Origin: Anaerobacillus alkalilacustris
Lineage (GTDB): Bacteria > Bacillota > Bacilli > Bacillales > Anaerobacillaceae
Direction: 5' to 3'
Length of the DNA: 64,000 nt
NCBI RefSeq assembly: GCF_001866005.1
Contig: NZ_MLQR01000043.1
Location: 1 to 64,000 of the forward strand
Shown here: positions 7,759 to 17,015 of the stretch, in pieces
How the letters are laid out: every line of letters begins with the position of its first letter
Numbering within the stretch: position 1 is the first letter of the stretch
Translations under genes and position numbers: made by a program
The notes under the pieces: model-generated
The model's input: only the letters and a program-made list of their open reading frames with translations
The model's database searches: none
Told to the model about the DNA's origin: nothing

Positions 7759-8555
7759 GTTGGTTGACCTTGTATAAAAAGGAAATCCGATTAACCAAAA
7801 CAAAGTTCCTTTTGAACATTATTTTCTTACTTATGGTAGCTGTGTTGTTTTATGTTCTTATTGAAAGATACAGCCCAATGTTTATAATGTTAACAATACC
7901 TTTAATTATCGTACATTTATTTTACTTGTTTTTTGCGATGATAGATTCTCTGAGGTTAGAGTGGAAACAGAAAACATCGTTTTTTTGGTTGAATATCCCA
8001 AGAAATGGTTGGGAATTATTGTCTGCAAAATTTTTAGCTGCTACCACCCAGCTTTTCGTTTCATTGCTGACAACATTTATGATTATATATTTTTTGCTAA
8101 AGCAAAGTTCAGGAAAGTTCTCAGATCCAACAATTCCACAATTTTTATTTGAACAATATCAGTCTTTTTGGTGGATCCTTTTCTTTGGTATTTTTGTAGG
8201 TTCACTTCAATTCGGTGCAGTTTCAACATTCATTTTTATGATGTCGAAATCAATTCGAAAGTGGGGCTGGTTAATAGGTGTTGCTATTACATTAGGAGCA
8301 GGGTGGCTTTGGTCTCGTTTTCAAGAAACGGTAATATATAAAGGGATTACAGAATGGGGCGTCATTTTAAATACTGATACGATAATGAATTCATTCATCA
8401 TCCATATTGATGAAATCGGTGGAGATCCGACTTTGGACATGGAAGCAGCTACAGAAGCAGTGCTCTATATTGGTACGACAGTTGTTGATATAGTTGTTGT
8501 AGTGGCTGTTTTATTCATTTCTTCTTGGCTTTTGGATAATAAAGTTGAAGCCTAA
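7755..8555 (+). CDS. yhcE: ABC transporter membrane subunit (YhcE-like)
   Basis: This 266-residue integral membrane protein has six hydrophobic segments: about residues 20-36, 42-63, 90-113, 135-160, 172-188 and 238-258. It overlaps the ATPase gene by four bases and is its likely permease. In size and partner genes it corresponds to YhcE of the B. subtilis yhcEFGHI cluster, although the gene order differs. The substrate is unknown. Confidence 0.72.
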   Translation: MSWLTLYKKEIRLTKTKFLLNIIFLLMVAVLFYVLIERYSPMFIMLTIPLIIVHLFYLFFAMIDSLRLEWKQKTSFFWLNIPRNGWELLSAKFLAATTQLFVSLLTTFMIIYFLLKQSSGKFSDPTIPQFLFEQYQSFWWILFFGIFVGSLQFGAVSTFIFMMSKSIRKWGWLIGVAITLGAGWLWSRFQETVIYKGITEWGVILNTDTIMNSFIIHIDEIGGDPTLDMEAATEAVLYIGTTVVDIVVVVAVLFISSWLLDNKVEA

Positions 8556-8617
8556 ATAAAAAGAAAAAACAAAAGGTATGACGAAATAGCTAATCGTATT
8601 GTAAAATGATAATGCTT

Positions 8618-8668
8618 AAAAACCATCAGTTGCATTGATTAATGCTGCTAATGGTTTTTATTTTATAT
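8618..8668 (+). terminator. Terminator after the yhcE-like gene
   Basis: AAAAACCAT at 8618-8626 pairs with ATGGTTTTT at 8651-8659; the loop contains a secondary GCATT/AATGC pairing, and a T-rich stretch follows. Confidence 0.7.
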
Positions 8669-8762
8669 ATTATTTCAATAGCATTGCATAAATGTTATTT
8701 GAACTCTTAAGAGCCAAAAAAGTAAAACGTGAATAAAAGGTGGCTCTGTCCGTTTGGTGATA

Positions 8763-8915
8763 TCATACATTTAGTCCTAGGCCGACGAACGATATGGTAA
8801 CTTTTATGGTATTGTACGTCCTTCTAATCTTCTGATCCATTTGTAGGAAGGCTTCCATAACAGTCGTTTTAGCCAGCGGCTGATCTGAAGTACTTTTCTT
8901 AAGACGCAACCTCAT
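8763..8915 (-). pseudogene. Possible 3' remnant of a transposase gene
   Basis: A 50-codon minus-strand frame reads MRLRLKKSTSDQPLAKT and ends SFVGLGLNV-stop. It is followed, in its own direction, by ACGGACAGAGCC at about 8743-8754, which resembles an IS tip. Its composition is less AT-rich than the flanks. I cannot name the family. It lies in the 570-base gap between the yhc cluster and ilvA, where nothing else beyond the terminator and the ilvA promoter area is visible. Confidence 0.3.
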
Positions 8916-9126
8916 AACTTAAAGAATTGGTAAAGAAGGGTAGATGAGCGTACACAGTTTTAAATTAAGCTTTATTGTGAATATATTTTTACGAATTGCT
9001 AATTGAATGATAAAATTAATAATTGATATTAGATATAACGACTTTAATCGATAAAAAACATGCTATAATGAATAAATCAATGAAAAATAACAATTTTTTG
9101 TATAATGAAATTAGGAAGGATTTAAA

Positions 9127-10377
9127 ATGGATACCAAAGTAATGATACAAGACATAGTCATAGCACATCATAGTCTAAAGGATGTAGTTGTTCATACTCC
9201 TTTACAGTATAACGCAGTATTATCTGAACGATATGGATGTAATGTATTTTTGAAAAGAGAGGACTTGCAAGTAGTCCGATCATTTAAAATTCGTGGTGCT
9301 TTTCATCTTATTCAAAGCTTAACAAAAGAAGAACTTGAAAATGGTGTAGTTTGTGCAAGTGCAGGTAATCACGCTCAAGGTGTTGCCTATTCATGTAAAC
9401 ATTTAGGTACTTTCGGTAAGATATTTATGCCTAAAACGACACCAAGGCAAAAAGTTACGCAAGTAAAGCGTTTTGGTGGTGAATTTGTCGAAGTTGTTTT
9501 ATGTGGTGACACGTTCGATGATGCATTTGCCGAAGCAATGGAATATTGCGTTGCAAATAATAAAACATTTATTCATCCTTTTGACGATAAGAGAATTATT
9601 GCAGGGCAAGGGACAATTGGAATGGAAATAATGGATGACATGGACGAGCCTATCGATTATTTACTTATGTCGATTGGTGGAGGTGGCTTATCATCCGGAG
9701 TTGGGACCTATATCAAGGGGGTTAGTCCATCGACGAAAATTATCGGAGTAGAGCCTGAAGGGGCTCCAGCGATGAAAAAATCACTTGAAAAAGGTGAAGT
9801 CGTTCCACTAAAAAAAATTGATAAATTTGTAGATGGAGCTGCTGTAAAAAAAGTTGGGGAGCTTCCGTTCTCGATATGTCATTCACTATTAGATGATGTG
9901 ATTATTGTTCCTGAAGGAAAGATTTGTACAACCATTTTAGAGCTCTATAATGAAAATGCAATTGTTGCAGAGCCAGCTGGAGCACTGCCGATATCAGCTC
10001 TACAATTTTATAAAGAAGAGATAAAAGGAAAAAATGTTGTTTGTGTGATAAGTGGTGGTAATAATGATATAGGACGGATGCAGGAGATTAAAGAACGTTC
10101 CCTTATTTATGAAGGTTTACAGCACCACTTTGTTATTAATTTTCCACAACGCGCTGGGGCTTTACGAGAATTTTTAGATAAAGTGTTAGGTCCGGATGAT
10201 GATATTATTCGCTTTGAATATGCGAAAAAAAATAACAAAGATGATGGACCAGCTCTTGTCGGTATCGAATTAAAAAGAAGTGAAGACTACAAAGGTTTAC
10301 TTCTTCGAATGAAAGACCATGAAATCGAGTTTATCGAAGTAAACAGAGATGAGAATTTATTTAATCTTTTGATCTGA
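9127..10377 (+). CDS. ilvA: Threonine dehydratase, biosynthetic
   Basis: This PLP enzyme deaminates L-threonine to 2-oxobutanoate, the first step of isoleucine synthesis. The catalytic PLP lysine is K54 in SFKIRGAF, the SAGNHAQGVA motif follows at about 78-87, and the glycine-rich phosphate loop IGGGGLSSGV spans about 183-192. The C-terminal ~80 residues (HHFVINFPQRAGALREFL) form one ACT-like regulatory domain. This is the single-ACT type of about 420 residues seen in Bacillus IlvA. GGAAGG stands upstream of the ATG. I see no T-box or other leader upstream, and no other ilv or leu gene nearby. Confidence 0.95.
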   Translation: MDTKVMIQDIVIAHHSLKDVVVHTPLQYNAVLSERYGCNVFLKREDLQVVRSFKIRGAFHLIQSLTKEELENGVVCASAGNHAQGVAYSCKHLGTFGKIFMPKTTPRQKVTQVKRFGGEFVEVVLCGDTFDDAFAEAMEYCVANNKTFIHPFDDKRIIAGQGTIGMEIMDDMDEPIDYLLMSIGGGGLSSGVGTYIKGVSPSTKIIGVEPEGAPAMKKSLEKGEVVPLKKIDKFVDGAAVKKVGELPFSICHSLLDDVIIVPEGKICTTILELYNENAIVAEPAGALPISALQFYKEEIKGKNVVCVISGGNNDIGRMQEIKERSLIYEGLQHHFVINFPQRAGALREFLDKVLGPDDDIIRFEYAKKNNKDDGPALVGIELKRSEDYKGLLLRMKDHEIEFIEVNRDENLFNLLI

Positions 10378-10407
10378 GTGAATGAAGCTATTAATGGTTT
10401 AACTGTA

Positions 10408-10460
10408 CAAACTTAGCTATATCTAGTAGAGGCTTGATTTACCTTGATATAGCTAGTTTG
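10408..10460 (+). terminator. Hairpin downstream of ilvA
   Basis: CAAACTTAGCTATATC at 10408-10423 pairs with GATATAGCTAGTTTG at 10446-10460, with one bulged base. The T-run is weak, so it may be a terminator or a small palindromic repeat. Confidence 0.5.
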
Positions 10461-10567
10461 TTACAACTAATATTATATATGTAAGTGAATGTTTATAATA
10501 AACGAGCACTAAGAATCTATTCAATCTTTGAATTAGTGTTGCTTTAGAATGAGGAGGAAATGAGATC

Positions 10568-11473
10568 ATGTCTAACGATCCTAAAGGAATTTTATTAGAG
10601 AGTGGAACGAATGAATTAGAGGTCATTGTTTTTTCTATTGGTCAAGGTGTTTTTGGAATAAATGTAATGAAAGTACGAGAAATTATTAATCCTCTACCTG
10701 TAACAAAAATGCCCAATGGTCATCCTAATGTTGAGGGAATTATTAGACTTCGAGACGAAGTGCTACCAGTTGTTAATTTAGCTAAAGTCATCGGCTTTCC
10801 TCCATCAGAGTCTCCTGAGCAGGATAAACTTATCGTTGCAGAATTGAATAAAATGAAGGTTGCTTTTCATGTACATAATGTATCAAGAATTCATCGAATT
10901 TCATGGGAACAAATTGAGAAGCCTACTAAACTTTCACAAGGATTAGAAGGGTCAACAATTGGTGTTATAAAAATGGAAGATAATATGATCTTACTATTAG
11001 ATTATGAAAAAATTCTAGTTGATATTAGTCCTAGTTCAGGTATAAATAAGGAAGAAATTAAAACAATGGGGCCACGTGAACGCTCATATAAAAAAGTAAT
11101 GATCGTTGAAGATTCGCCAATCTTACGAAGATTACTTGAAGATACGTTAGTGACTGCTGGGTACGAGAATTTACAATTTTTTGAAGATGGGAAACTTGCT
11201 TGGGATCATTTAGAGAAGCTAGGGAAAGAAAAATTGTTCACTCAATTGCCAGATGTGATTATTTCCGATATTGAAATGCCGAAAATGGATGGACACCATT
11301 TAACGAAACGCATTAAAGAGGATAAATTACTGAAGGATATACCGGTCGTTATTTTTAGTTCATTGATTACTGGAGATTTATATCATAAAGGTGAACAAGT
11401 AGGTGCTAATGCACAAGTGAGTAAACCTGAAATTGTAAATTTAGTCGAAAACATCGACAAGTTATTAACGTAA
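10568..11473 (+). CDS. cheV: Chemotaxis coupling/response protein CheV
   Basis: CheV couples chemoreceptors to the CheA kinase and takes part in adaptation. The 301-residue product has a CheW-like domain (about residues 15-155) and a response-regulator receiver domain (about 175-300). Receiver acidic residues are E181/D182 in MIVEDS, the phosphoacceptor D234 in IISDIEMPKMDG, and the conserved Lys in SKPEIV. Length and order are standard. AGGAGG precedes the ATG. It has its own terminator and no other chemotaxis genes beside it, as is usual for cheV in Bacillus. Confidence 0.96.
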   Translation: MSNDPKGILLESGTNELEVIVFSIGQGVFGINVMKVREIINPLPVTKMPNGHPNVEGIIRLRDEVLPVVNLAKVIGFPPSESPEQDKLIVAELNKMKVAFHVHNVSRIHRISWEQIEKPTKLSQGLEGSTIGVIKMEDNMILLLDYEKILVDISPSSGINKEEIKTMGPRERSYKKVMIVEDSPILRRLLEDTLVTAGYENLQFFEDGKLAWDHLEKLGKEKLFTQLPDVIISDIEMPKMDGHHLTKRIKEDKLLKDIPVVIFSSLITGDLYHKGEQVGANAQVSKPEIVNLVENIDKLLT

Positions 11474-11518
11474 GAGGAGGAATTTTGAAATTTTCTACTT
11501 ACGAGTTCTAAAATAATA

Positions 11519-11561
11519 TTGGAAAAGGAGTATGATTACCAAATTCATACTCCTTTTCCAA
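11519..11561 (+). terminator. Strong terminator after cheV
   Basis: A 17-bp perfect stem (TTGGAAAAGGAGTATGA at 11519-11535 with its complement at 11545-11561) carries a nine-base loop. In both directions the outer stem is A- or T-rich. Confidence 0.85.
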
Positions 11562-11725
11562 TGTTATTATTAATTATACCTAATAATAGTTAAAAACCCA
11601 TCTGGGAAAAGTTCGAAATAGTCAGAAAAAATATTTTGTTATGCAATGGAGAAAACATCTATGATCAGAATAAATGGTCATATCGTAGTTCTCTTGTAAC
11701 TATAATCCCCCTCTTAAGGGGCAGT

Positions 11726-11794
11726 AAGACCCCCACCTCTAAGCGTAGCGTAGGTGGGATTTTCCAATGTTTCAGCTTGATGAAACGAGTTCAC
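11726..11794. repeat. Family C repeat, copy 1
   Basis: This 69-bp unit starts AAGACCCCCACC and ends GAGTTCAC. It holds a CCCACCT…AGGTGGG hairpin followed by ATTTTCC. It recurs at 36814-36882 with four differences. It is preceded by CCCCTCTTAAGGGG, a second small hairpin. The remainder of the 11562-11885 gap shows nothing coding. Confidence 0.8.
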
Positions 11795-11885
11795 CAGTTT
11801 TTAATATGAGATAAGCGAGAATAAAAATGCTAAAAGTATCGAAACCTAACTAAACGATTATGTAGTTTTTTAGGGGGAGTTTTTT

Positions 11886-12347
11886 GTGAAAGGTGTTATT
11901 GCATCGTTAATGGCTATTGTACTAGCACAGTTTTTGAAAGTACCTATTATAGGCCTCAAAACGGGCGCGTGGGATTGGAAGCGAATGTTCGGTTCTGGCG
12001 GTATGCCCAGTTCTCATTCAGCCGGTGTAACTTCTTTAGCTACGTATATAGGACTGAAACTGGGTATCAGGTCTCTTGACTTTGCGATATCAATAATATT
12101 AGGTTTAATAGTCATGTATGACGCGCAAGGAGTTAGAAGGCAAGCGGGACAGACGGCGATTAAAGTAAATGAACTAGAAAAAAGAATCAATCAGTTAAAC
12201 GGAGATTCAAAAGGTCCGATGTATGATCAGAAAGACACCCAAATAAAAGAAAGTTTAGGACATCAACCAGAAGAAGTGTTTGGTGGAGCGGTATTAGGGT
12301 TCTTAGTCGGCTTGTTCACATATTTTGCAAACCTAAATAAGAATTAG
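11886..12347 (+). CDS. yuiD: Divergent PAP2-family membrane protein (YuiD-like)
   Basis: This 153-residue membrane protein belongs to the family related to acid phosphatase / vanadium haloperoxidase (DUF212 type). Diagnostic motifs are GGMPSSHSA near residue 38 and MYDAQGVRRQAG near 78, both kept. Hydrophobic segments lie near residues 3-20, 40-60, 62-79 and 134-150. GGGGGAG precedes the GTG start. The family is common in Bacillaceae and its biochemical role is not established. Confidence 0.88.
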   Translation: MKGVIASLMAIVLAQFLKVPIIGLKTGAWDWKRMFGSGGMPSSHSAGVTSLATYIGLKLGIRSLDFAISIILGLIVMYDAQGVRRQAGQTAIKVNELEKRINQLNGDSKGPMYDQKDTQIKESLGHQPEEVFGGAVLGFLVGLFTYFANLNKN

Positions 12348-12377
12348 AAAAACTTGAGCTAATGCCAAGTTTTTCTT
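12347..12377 (+). terminator. Terminator after the yuiD-like gene
   Basis: GAAAAACTTG at 12347-12356 pairs with CAAGTTTTTC at 12366-12375, starting at the last base of the stop codon, and ends in TTTTTCTT. Confidence 0.75.
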
Positions 12378-12623
12378 GATTCTTACAAAGTACATTTACA
12401 TAGCTTCAGAAGTAAATTTCTTTAAAACGCTCGCAATTGATGAGTGTTTGTTTATTCTTTAATTCCAAATATACAGTTTCTATAAAAGTAGCTTCTAATC
12501 TCTAATTTAAAGTCCCTATTACTTGGAAGATAAATCAAACTTCAACAATTATTTCTAAAATAGCCATCAATAGAGAAAAATTTTATATAATAGATAATAG
12601 AAAAGCAAGAAGGAGGGGGAGAG

Positions 12624-13388
12624 ATGGTTGTAACTGAAAGAGAACATGAGGTGTTATTATTTGAGCAACATGAGCATGCGAAAGTTTGTGGAGAGTTAGC
12701 AGAGGCTTGGCGTGAGGAATATTTTATTGGTAAAAGTAAGAGGAGATCTGTTATTTATGCAATCTATGAACATGATAATGGTTGGATACAATTGGATAAA
12801 ACTCCGTTAATAAATAGAGATAGAAAAATTCCATTTTCATTTATTGATTATCCATTAACCTCAAAAATTAAAGCATACAAAAAAGGGATAGATATTATAG
12901 AAAAAAAAGACGGGTATGCAGCTTTAATTTGTAGTCTTCATTATGCTTCTTTTTTTGAAAGATATACAAATGGTAGAGGTGAAGATTTTCTAAGTTTGGA
13001 AAGAGAGCGACAAAACAAGTTAAAAGAGAAATTATATATACATAAGTCAGAAGAGGAAGATCTGTTATTTCATTATGATTTATTACAATTTTGTGATAAT
13101 TTGTCGTTATATTTATGTATGAATGAACCAGGAGTAGATAAAAAGAATGAAGTGATTTGGTTTCGAAAAGGTTTCTCTCAAAGATTCGCATATAACAATA
13201 AAAAAAGAATAGTAGCTCATTGGTTAGACAAAAATACAGTTTCTCTAACAGATTTTCCGTTTAATAAAGAGTTAACGGTATCGCTGAAATATAAATGTAT
13301 TCAGAAATCTCAAATGAGTAACCTTCAGGTTGAGTATAAACATCAAAAATCAAAACAGAGAATAATAACAATAGTGGGCTGTAACTAA
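12624..13388 (+). CDS. DUF3891-family protein
   Basis: This 254-residue soluble protein opens with VTEREHEVLLFEQHEHAKVCGELAEAW and continues with YAIYEHDNGW and LHYASFFERY. The conserved His pairs resemble the metal-dependent arrangement of the DUF3891 family, whose function is unknown. The C-terminal 40 residues are basic and poorly conserved-looking. GGAGGGGGAG precedes the ATG. It is followed immediately by a strong bidirectional terminator shared with the convergent oxidoreductase operon. Confidence 0.8.
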   Translation: MVVTEREHEVLLFEQHEHAKVCGELAEAWREEYFIGKSKRRSVIYAIYEHDNGWIQLDKTPLINRDRKIPFSFIDYPLTSKIKAYKKGIDIIEKKDGYAALICSLHYASFFERYTNGRGEDFLSLERERQNKLKEKLYIHKSEEEDLLFHYDLLQFCDNLSLYLCMNEPGVDKKNEVIWFRKGFSQRFAYNNKKRIVAHWLDKNTVSLTDFPFNKELTVSLKYKCIQKSQMSNLQVEYKHQKSKQRIITIVGCN

Positions 13389-13424
13389 TCAAAAAGAGTA
13401 GCCAATGCTACTCTTTTTGATTAG
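13385..13424. terminator. Bidirectional terminator
   Basis: A 17-bp perfect stem (CTAATCAAAAAGAGTAG at 13385-13401 and its complement at 13408-13424) has a six-base loop. It lies between convergent genes and overlaps the DUF3891 stop codon, so it can serve both strands. Confidence 0.88.
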
Positions 13425-13443
13425 TTTATTTCAGACTATATTC

Positions 13444-15744
13444 TTAAAGAAATGGTGTTTCATGTTTTGCTTTTAGAATTTTCCATCTACGTTGAACTTC
13501 GTCTTCAAATTCTTTTAGCATTGGTGCGTTACTTTCTTTTAACAAATGCTTTGTTTTACCCATCATTTTTAACCATTCAGCTAATTCAACACGCTTATTT
13601 TTTGCTTCAGGGTCATACGTAAGTGTTGTTTCACCTTGTTCAACTTCATAAAGAGGGAAGAAGCATGAATCGACTGCAGATTTCATAATTTTCTCACCAA
13701 GACGATCTTCAGACTTCCAGTTAAGTGGACAAGTGATTAAAAGTTTTCCGTATGCTAAACCTATATTTTGAGCGTACCATTGAGCTTTTGCGGCTTTTTT
13801 AATAAGGTCTTGTGGAAAAGCTTCAGTTCCTGTGAAAACATAAGGAATGTGAGTTGAAGCCATTATTTGAGCTGTATCTTTATGGTGAAACGGTTTCCCT
13901 TGTTTTGTCTTACCGATTGTAGTCGTACTAGTCATATGTCCTAGTGGTGTAGAGTAAGACATTTGTGAACCCGTGTTCATGTAACCTTCATTATCATACT
14001 CAAGGATAATCATTTTATGGTTACGTAACGCTGTACCGATAGCAGAACCCATACCGATATCCATACCGCCATCACCGGTAATCATAACGAAAGTGAAATC
14101 GTCAGAAATATCAACTTCACCACGACGCTTCATCTCGAAAAATGCTTCAACAGTACCTGAAAGTGTTGCAGCACCGCTTTGGAATAAGTTATGAATAAAC
14201 GTTTGTTTGTGAGAACTGTAAGGATAGCCAGTTGTAACAACATACGCACAGCCTGTTTGTAATAAGATGACTGCGTCCCCTTCAATCCCTTTAAAGAATA
14301 GTTCTAAACCAGGGAAGATACCGCAACCAGGACAAGCGCCGTGACCAGATGCAAAGCGTTTTGGTTTTCCAGTTAAATTACGTAGCGGCGGAATTTTTAC
14401 ATTTAGTTTTTTTGTTTCCTCATCTTGAGTTACTTTAATTAATCCAGAATTAAATGTATTACCGTGCATTGGTTCGATGACAGGCTTTAGTTTGTTTTCA
14501 GGATTTCCAGGAACATGCCCATAATAGTCAAATGTTTTTTCAGCATATCCTTTTTCCATAGCATCAATCGTCATTTCGAAAAACTTTTCAGCATCATCTG
14601 AATAGAAGTCTTTACCGCCAACACCGAATACGCGACTAAGAACAATTGTTTGATTTTCTTTATCTTCTTGAAGTGCAGACTTTACTTCGTGAGTTAAATT
14701 CGGACCGTTACCACCGTATGAATCCGCTCTTTCGCCGACAAGTAAAGCTTTTACGTTTTTCAATGCTTCACGGATTTCTTTAGCTGGGAATGGGCGAATA
14801 ATATTAGGACTGATAACACCTGCTTTAATCCCTTTTGCACGAAGCTTATCAACCACATCTTTGGCAGATTCAGCGGCTGAGTTAAGAAGGAAGAGAGCAA
14901 CTTCAGCGTCTTCCATGCCATATAAATCTAACGTTTTATATTCACGCCCAGAAATTTCAGCGTATTCTTTTTGTAATTCCTCAAAAACTTGACCAGCACG
15001 ATAAATAGCTTCTGATTGTTGGAAGTTGTTGTTAATTAAGTCATCACCATTCATATGAGCACCAATAGTAACTGGGTTGTTTTTGTCACCTGCTACAGGG
15101 TACCCTTTTGGAACTTCACCAACATAATCTTGCACGACTTTACGATCTTTAAAGTATTCTACTTTACGCTTTTGGTGAGACGTAAAGAAACCATCGTAAG
15201 CAACAATAACTGGAAGACGAACATCTTTATGTTCAGCTAGTTTTAAAGCAATAATGTTCATGTCATATACTGCTTGAGGTGTGCGAGCTGTTAAAATAAC
15301 CCAACCAGTGTTTAGAGCATAGTACAAATCTGAGTGATCACCACGAATATCTAATGGACCACTAACTGCGCGAGTTACGAGATTCATAACCATTGGAAGG
15401 CGAACACCAGATTGAGCAGGAAGTTGCTCAAGCATATATAGGAAACCATTTGCACTTGTTGCATTAAATACTCGAGCACCTGTAGCTGCAGCGCCGAAAC
15501 AAATACCAGCGGAACCATGCTCACCATCGGCGGCAATTAGTTCAATATCATGTAGACCTTGTGACTTCATTAAATCCAAATATTGTGCAACCTCTGTTGA
15601 TGGAGTAATAGGGAAGTACCCCATTACATGGTAATTTATTTGTGCAGCAGCCATAGCGGCCATTTCATTTCCTGATTCGAAAGTAGTAGCTTGTTCAAAC
15701 TTCTTATTATTCACATTATTTAATCTATCTTCTAAAGTAGCCAT
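13444..15744 (-). CDS. 2-oxoacid:ferredoxin oxidoreductase, fused alpha-beta subunit
   Basis: This enzyme oxidatively decarboxylates a 2-oxoacid (probably pyruvate) to an acyl-CoA, reducing ferredoxin. The 766-residue product joins the alpha part (about residues 15-420, with GYFPITPSTEVAQYL and GEHGSAG) to the TPP-binding beta part from about 465 (GACPGCGIFPGLEL, then MITGDGGMDIGMGSAIGTA and YDNEGYMNTG). Alpha and beta are usually separate genes or parts of a single-chain PFOR, so this arrangement is notable. The start follows the gamma-delta stop with no spacer. Substrate choice between pyruvate and other 2-oxoacids cannot be settled by eye. Confidence 0.9.
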   Translation of the reverse strand: MATLEDRLNNVNNKKFEQATTFESGNEMAAMAAAQINYHVMGYFPITPSTEVAQYLDLMKSQGLHDIELIAADGEHGSAGICFGAAATGARVFNATSANGFLYMLEQLPAQSGVRLPMVMNLVTRAVSGPLDIRGDHSDLYYALNTGWVILTARTPQAVYDMNIIALKLAEHKDVRLPVIVAYDGFFTSHQKRKVEYFKDRKVVQDYVGEVPKGYPVAGDKNNPVTIGAHMNGDDLINNNFQQSEAIYRAGQVFEELQKEYAEISGREYKTLDLYGMEDAEVALFLLNSAAESAKDVVDKLRAKGIKAGVISPNIIRPFPAKEIREALKNVKALLVGERADSYGGNGPNLTHEVKSALQEDKENQTIVLSRVFGVGGKDFYSDDAEKFFEMTIDAMEKGYAEKTFDYYGHVPGNPENKLKPVIEPMHGNTFNSGLIKVTQDEETKKLNVKIPPLRNLTGKPKRFASGHGACPGCGIFPGLELFFKGIEGDAVILLQTGCAYVVTTGYPYSSHKQTFIHNLFQSGAATLSGTVEAFFEMKRRGEVDISDDFTFVMITGDGGMDIGMGSAIGTALRNHKMIILEYDNEGYMNTGSQMSYSTPLGHMTSTTTIGKTKQGKPFHHKDTAQIMASTHIPYVFTGTEAFPQDLIKKAAKAQWYAQNIGLAYGKLLITCPLNWKSEDRLGEKIMKSAVDSCFFPLYEVEQGETTLTYDPEAKNKRVELAEWLKMMGKTKHLLKESNAPMLKEFEDEVQRRWKILKAKHETPFL

Positions 15745-16758
15745 TTATATGCGCCCCCCTGCAACATATGGAAATTTTTGCGCGACACGATGAGCTTCAG
15801 CATAGCCAACTTTTTCTGTCATATCGGATAAAGCTGCTACTGGACATGCGTCAACGCATTTTAAACAGCCTTTACAATATTGATAATCTATACCAGTAAG
15901 AAACATTTGTTTTCTTCCTCGTTTGTCTTCCCCTTCTTCCCAAACAAAGCAGTAATCTGGGCAAACTGTATCACATGCAGCACAGTTAATACACTTTTCT
16001 TGTTCGAAAGAAGGTAAAAAACCTTGTCTAGAGCCACTTAAATCTTTTAAAACGCTATTTGCTTGGGCAGTAATAACTCCACCTATCTCCTGTGTTAAAT
16101 AACCTAATAAAGGTTGTGGCCTAGAAAACTCTTTTCCTTTAGCATTTTCAGGAAGTTCGTATGTTTTAAAAGTTACTTCATTATAACCGCGATCAAAAGT
16201 GTGGATATTTGGTTCAACTAGGTGAGGATATTTTTTTTCAAATGTTTTTCGAATAACATTTCTCATTTCTTCTGGGTCTAAAAACTCTAATGTGCGGTAT
16301 AGTGCACCAAGCATCGCTGTATTTACTTTTGTTTTTTCTTCAACTGCTATTTTAAGTGCATCTACAATTGCTAGAGTACCATAATCAAGATTGAGATCTT
16401 CTCTTACACTATCAAAATCTCTTGTACTGTTAACTAAGACAATGCCATCTGCAGGTAATCCGCTTACAACATTTACTGTTTTATAAAGAGCTTCGTGAAA
16501 AACTCCTACAATATGTGGTTGTTCGATTGGGCTGTGATCACGAATTTCTACATCGGCATCACAAAATCGAACAAAGGATTTAACTGGAGAACCCTTTTTT
16601 TCAGATCCGTAAGAAGAAAAGTTAGATCCGTTTAAGCCTAACCCCAAGACTCCAGCTTCAGCTAACATTTTTCCTGCTAGGTTTGCACCTAATCCCCCAA
16701 TTGACTCTAAGCGTATCTCAAAAAAGCCAAGTTCATTCTTTTTTGGTAAAATAGACAT
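15745..16758 (-). CDS. 2-oxoacid:ferredoxin oxidoreductase, fused gamma-delta subunit
   Basis: This electron-transfer partner of the downstream gene has 337 residues. The gamma-type domain (about 10-200) starts with EIRLESIGGLGANLAGKML. It is followed by a ferredoxin-like delta part with two 4Fe-4S motifs: CINCAACDTVCPDYC from residue 256 and CKGCLKCVDACP from residue 295. Both clusters have all four cysteines. With the alpha-beta gene the two-gene operon supplies all four classical POR domains. The start is an ATG behind AAGGGGGATT. The operon is first on its strand and likely has its promoter in 16760-16900. Confidence 0.9.
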   Translation of the reverse strand: MSILPKKNELGFFEIRLESIGGLGANLAGKMLAEAGVLGLGLNGSNFSSYGSEKKGSPVKSFVRFCDADVEIRDHSPIEQPHIVGVFHEALYKTVNVVSGLPADGIVLVNSTRDFDSVREDLNLDYGTLAIVDALKIAVEEKTKVNTAMLGALYRTLEFLDPEEMRNVIRKTFEKKYPHLVEPNIHTFDRGYNEVTFKTYELPENAKGKEFSRPQPLLGYLTQEIGGVITAQANSVLKDLSGSRQGFLPSFEQEKCINCAACDTVCPDYCFVWEEGEDKRGRKQMFLTGIDYQYCKGCLKCVDACPVAALSDMTEKVGYAEAHRVAQKFPYVAGGRI

Positions 16759-17015
16759 GTTAAATTAATCCCCCTTTAAAAATTTGACATTACGTCTCCC
16801 TAGTTACAGTATAAACTATAAAGTATACTTTTGTCGTGTAGAAAGTCATACTTTGTTTAAAGTATTCAAAAATTTCACTGGTACAAAAAATCTGACAAGG
16901 TTAAAGCGGTTGGTAATAAAGAGTTTTAAGAATTTGTGTCTATAATACAGGAAGAAATTTGCTTTAGTACAATATGAATTCTATTTTTGAAGTAATTTAT
17001 AAAAGAGGTAAGATT

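Noticed and set aside
8700..9126. T-box or other amino-acid leader ahead of ilvA
   Set aside because: No AGGGTGGNACCGCG-type T-box core or specifier arrangement is present.
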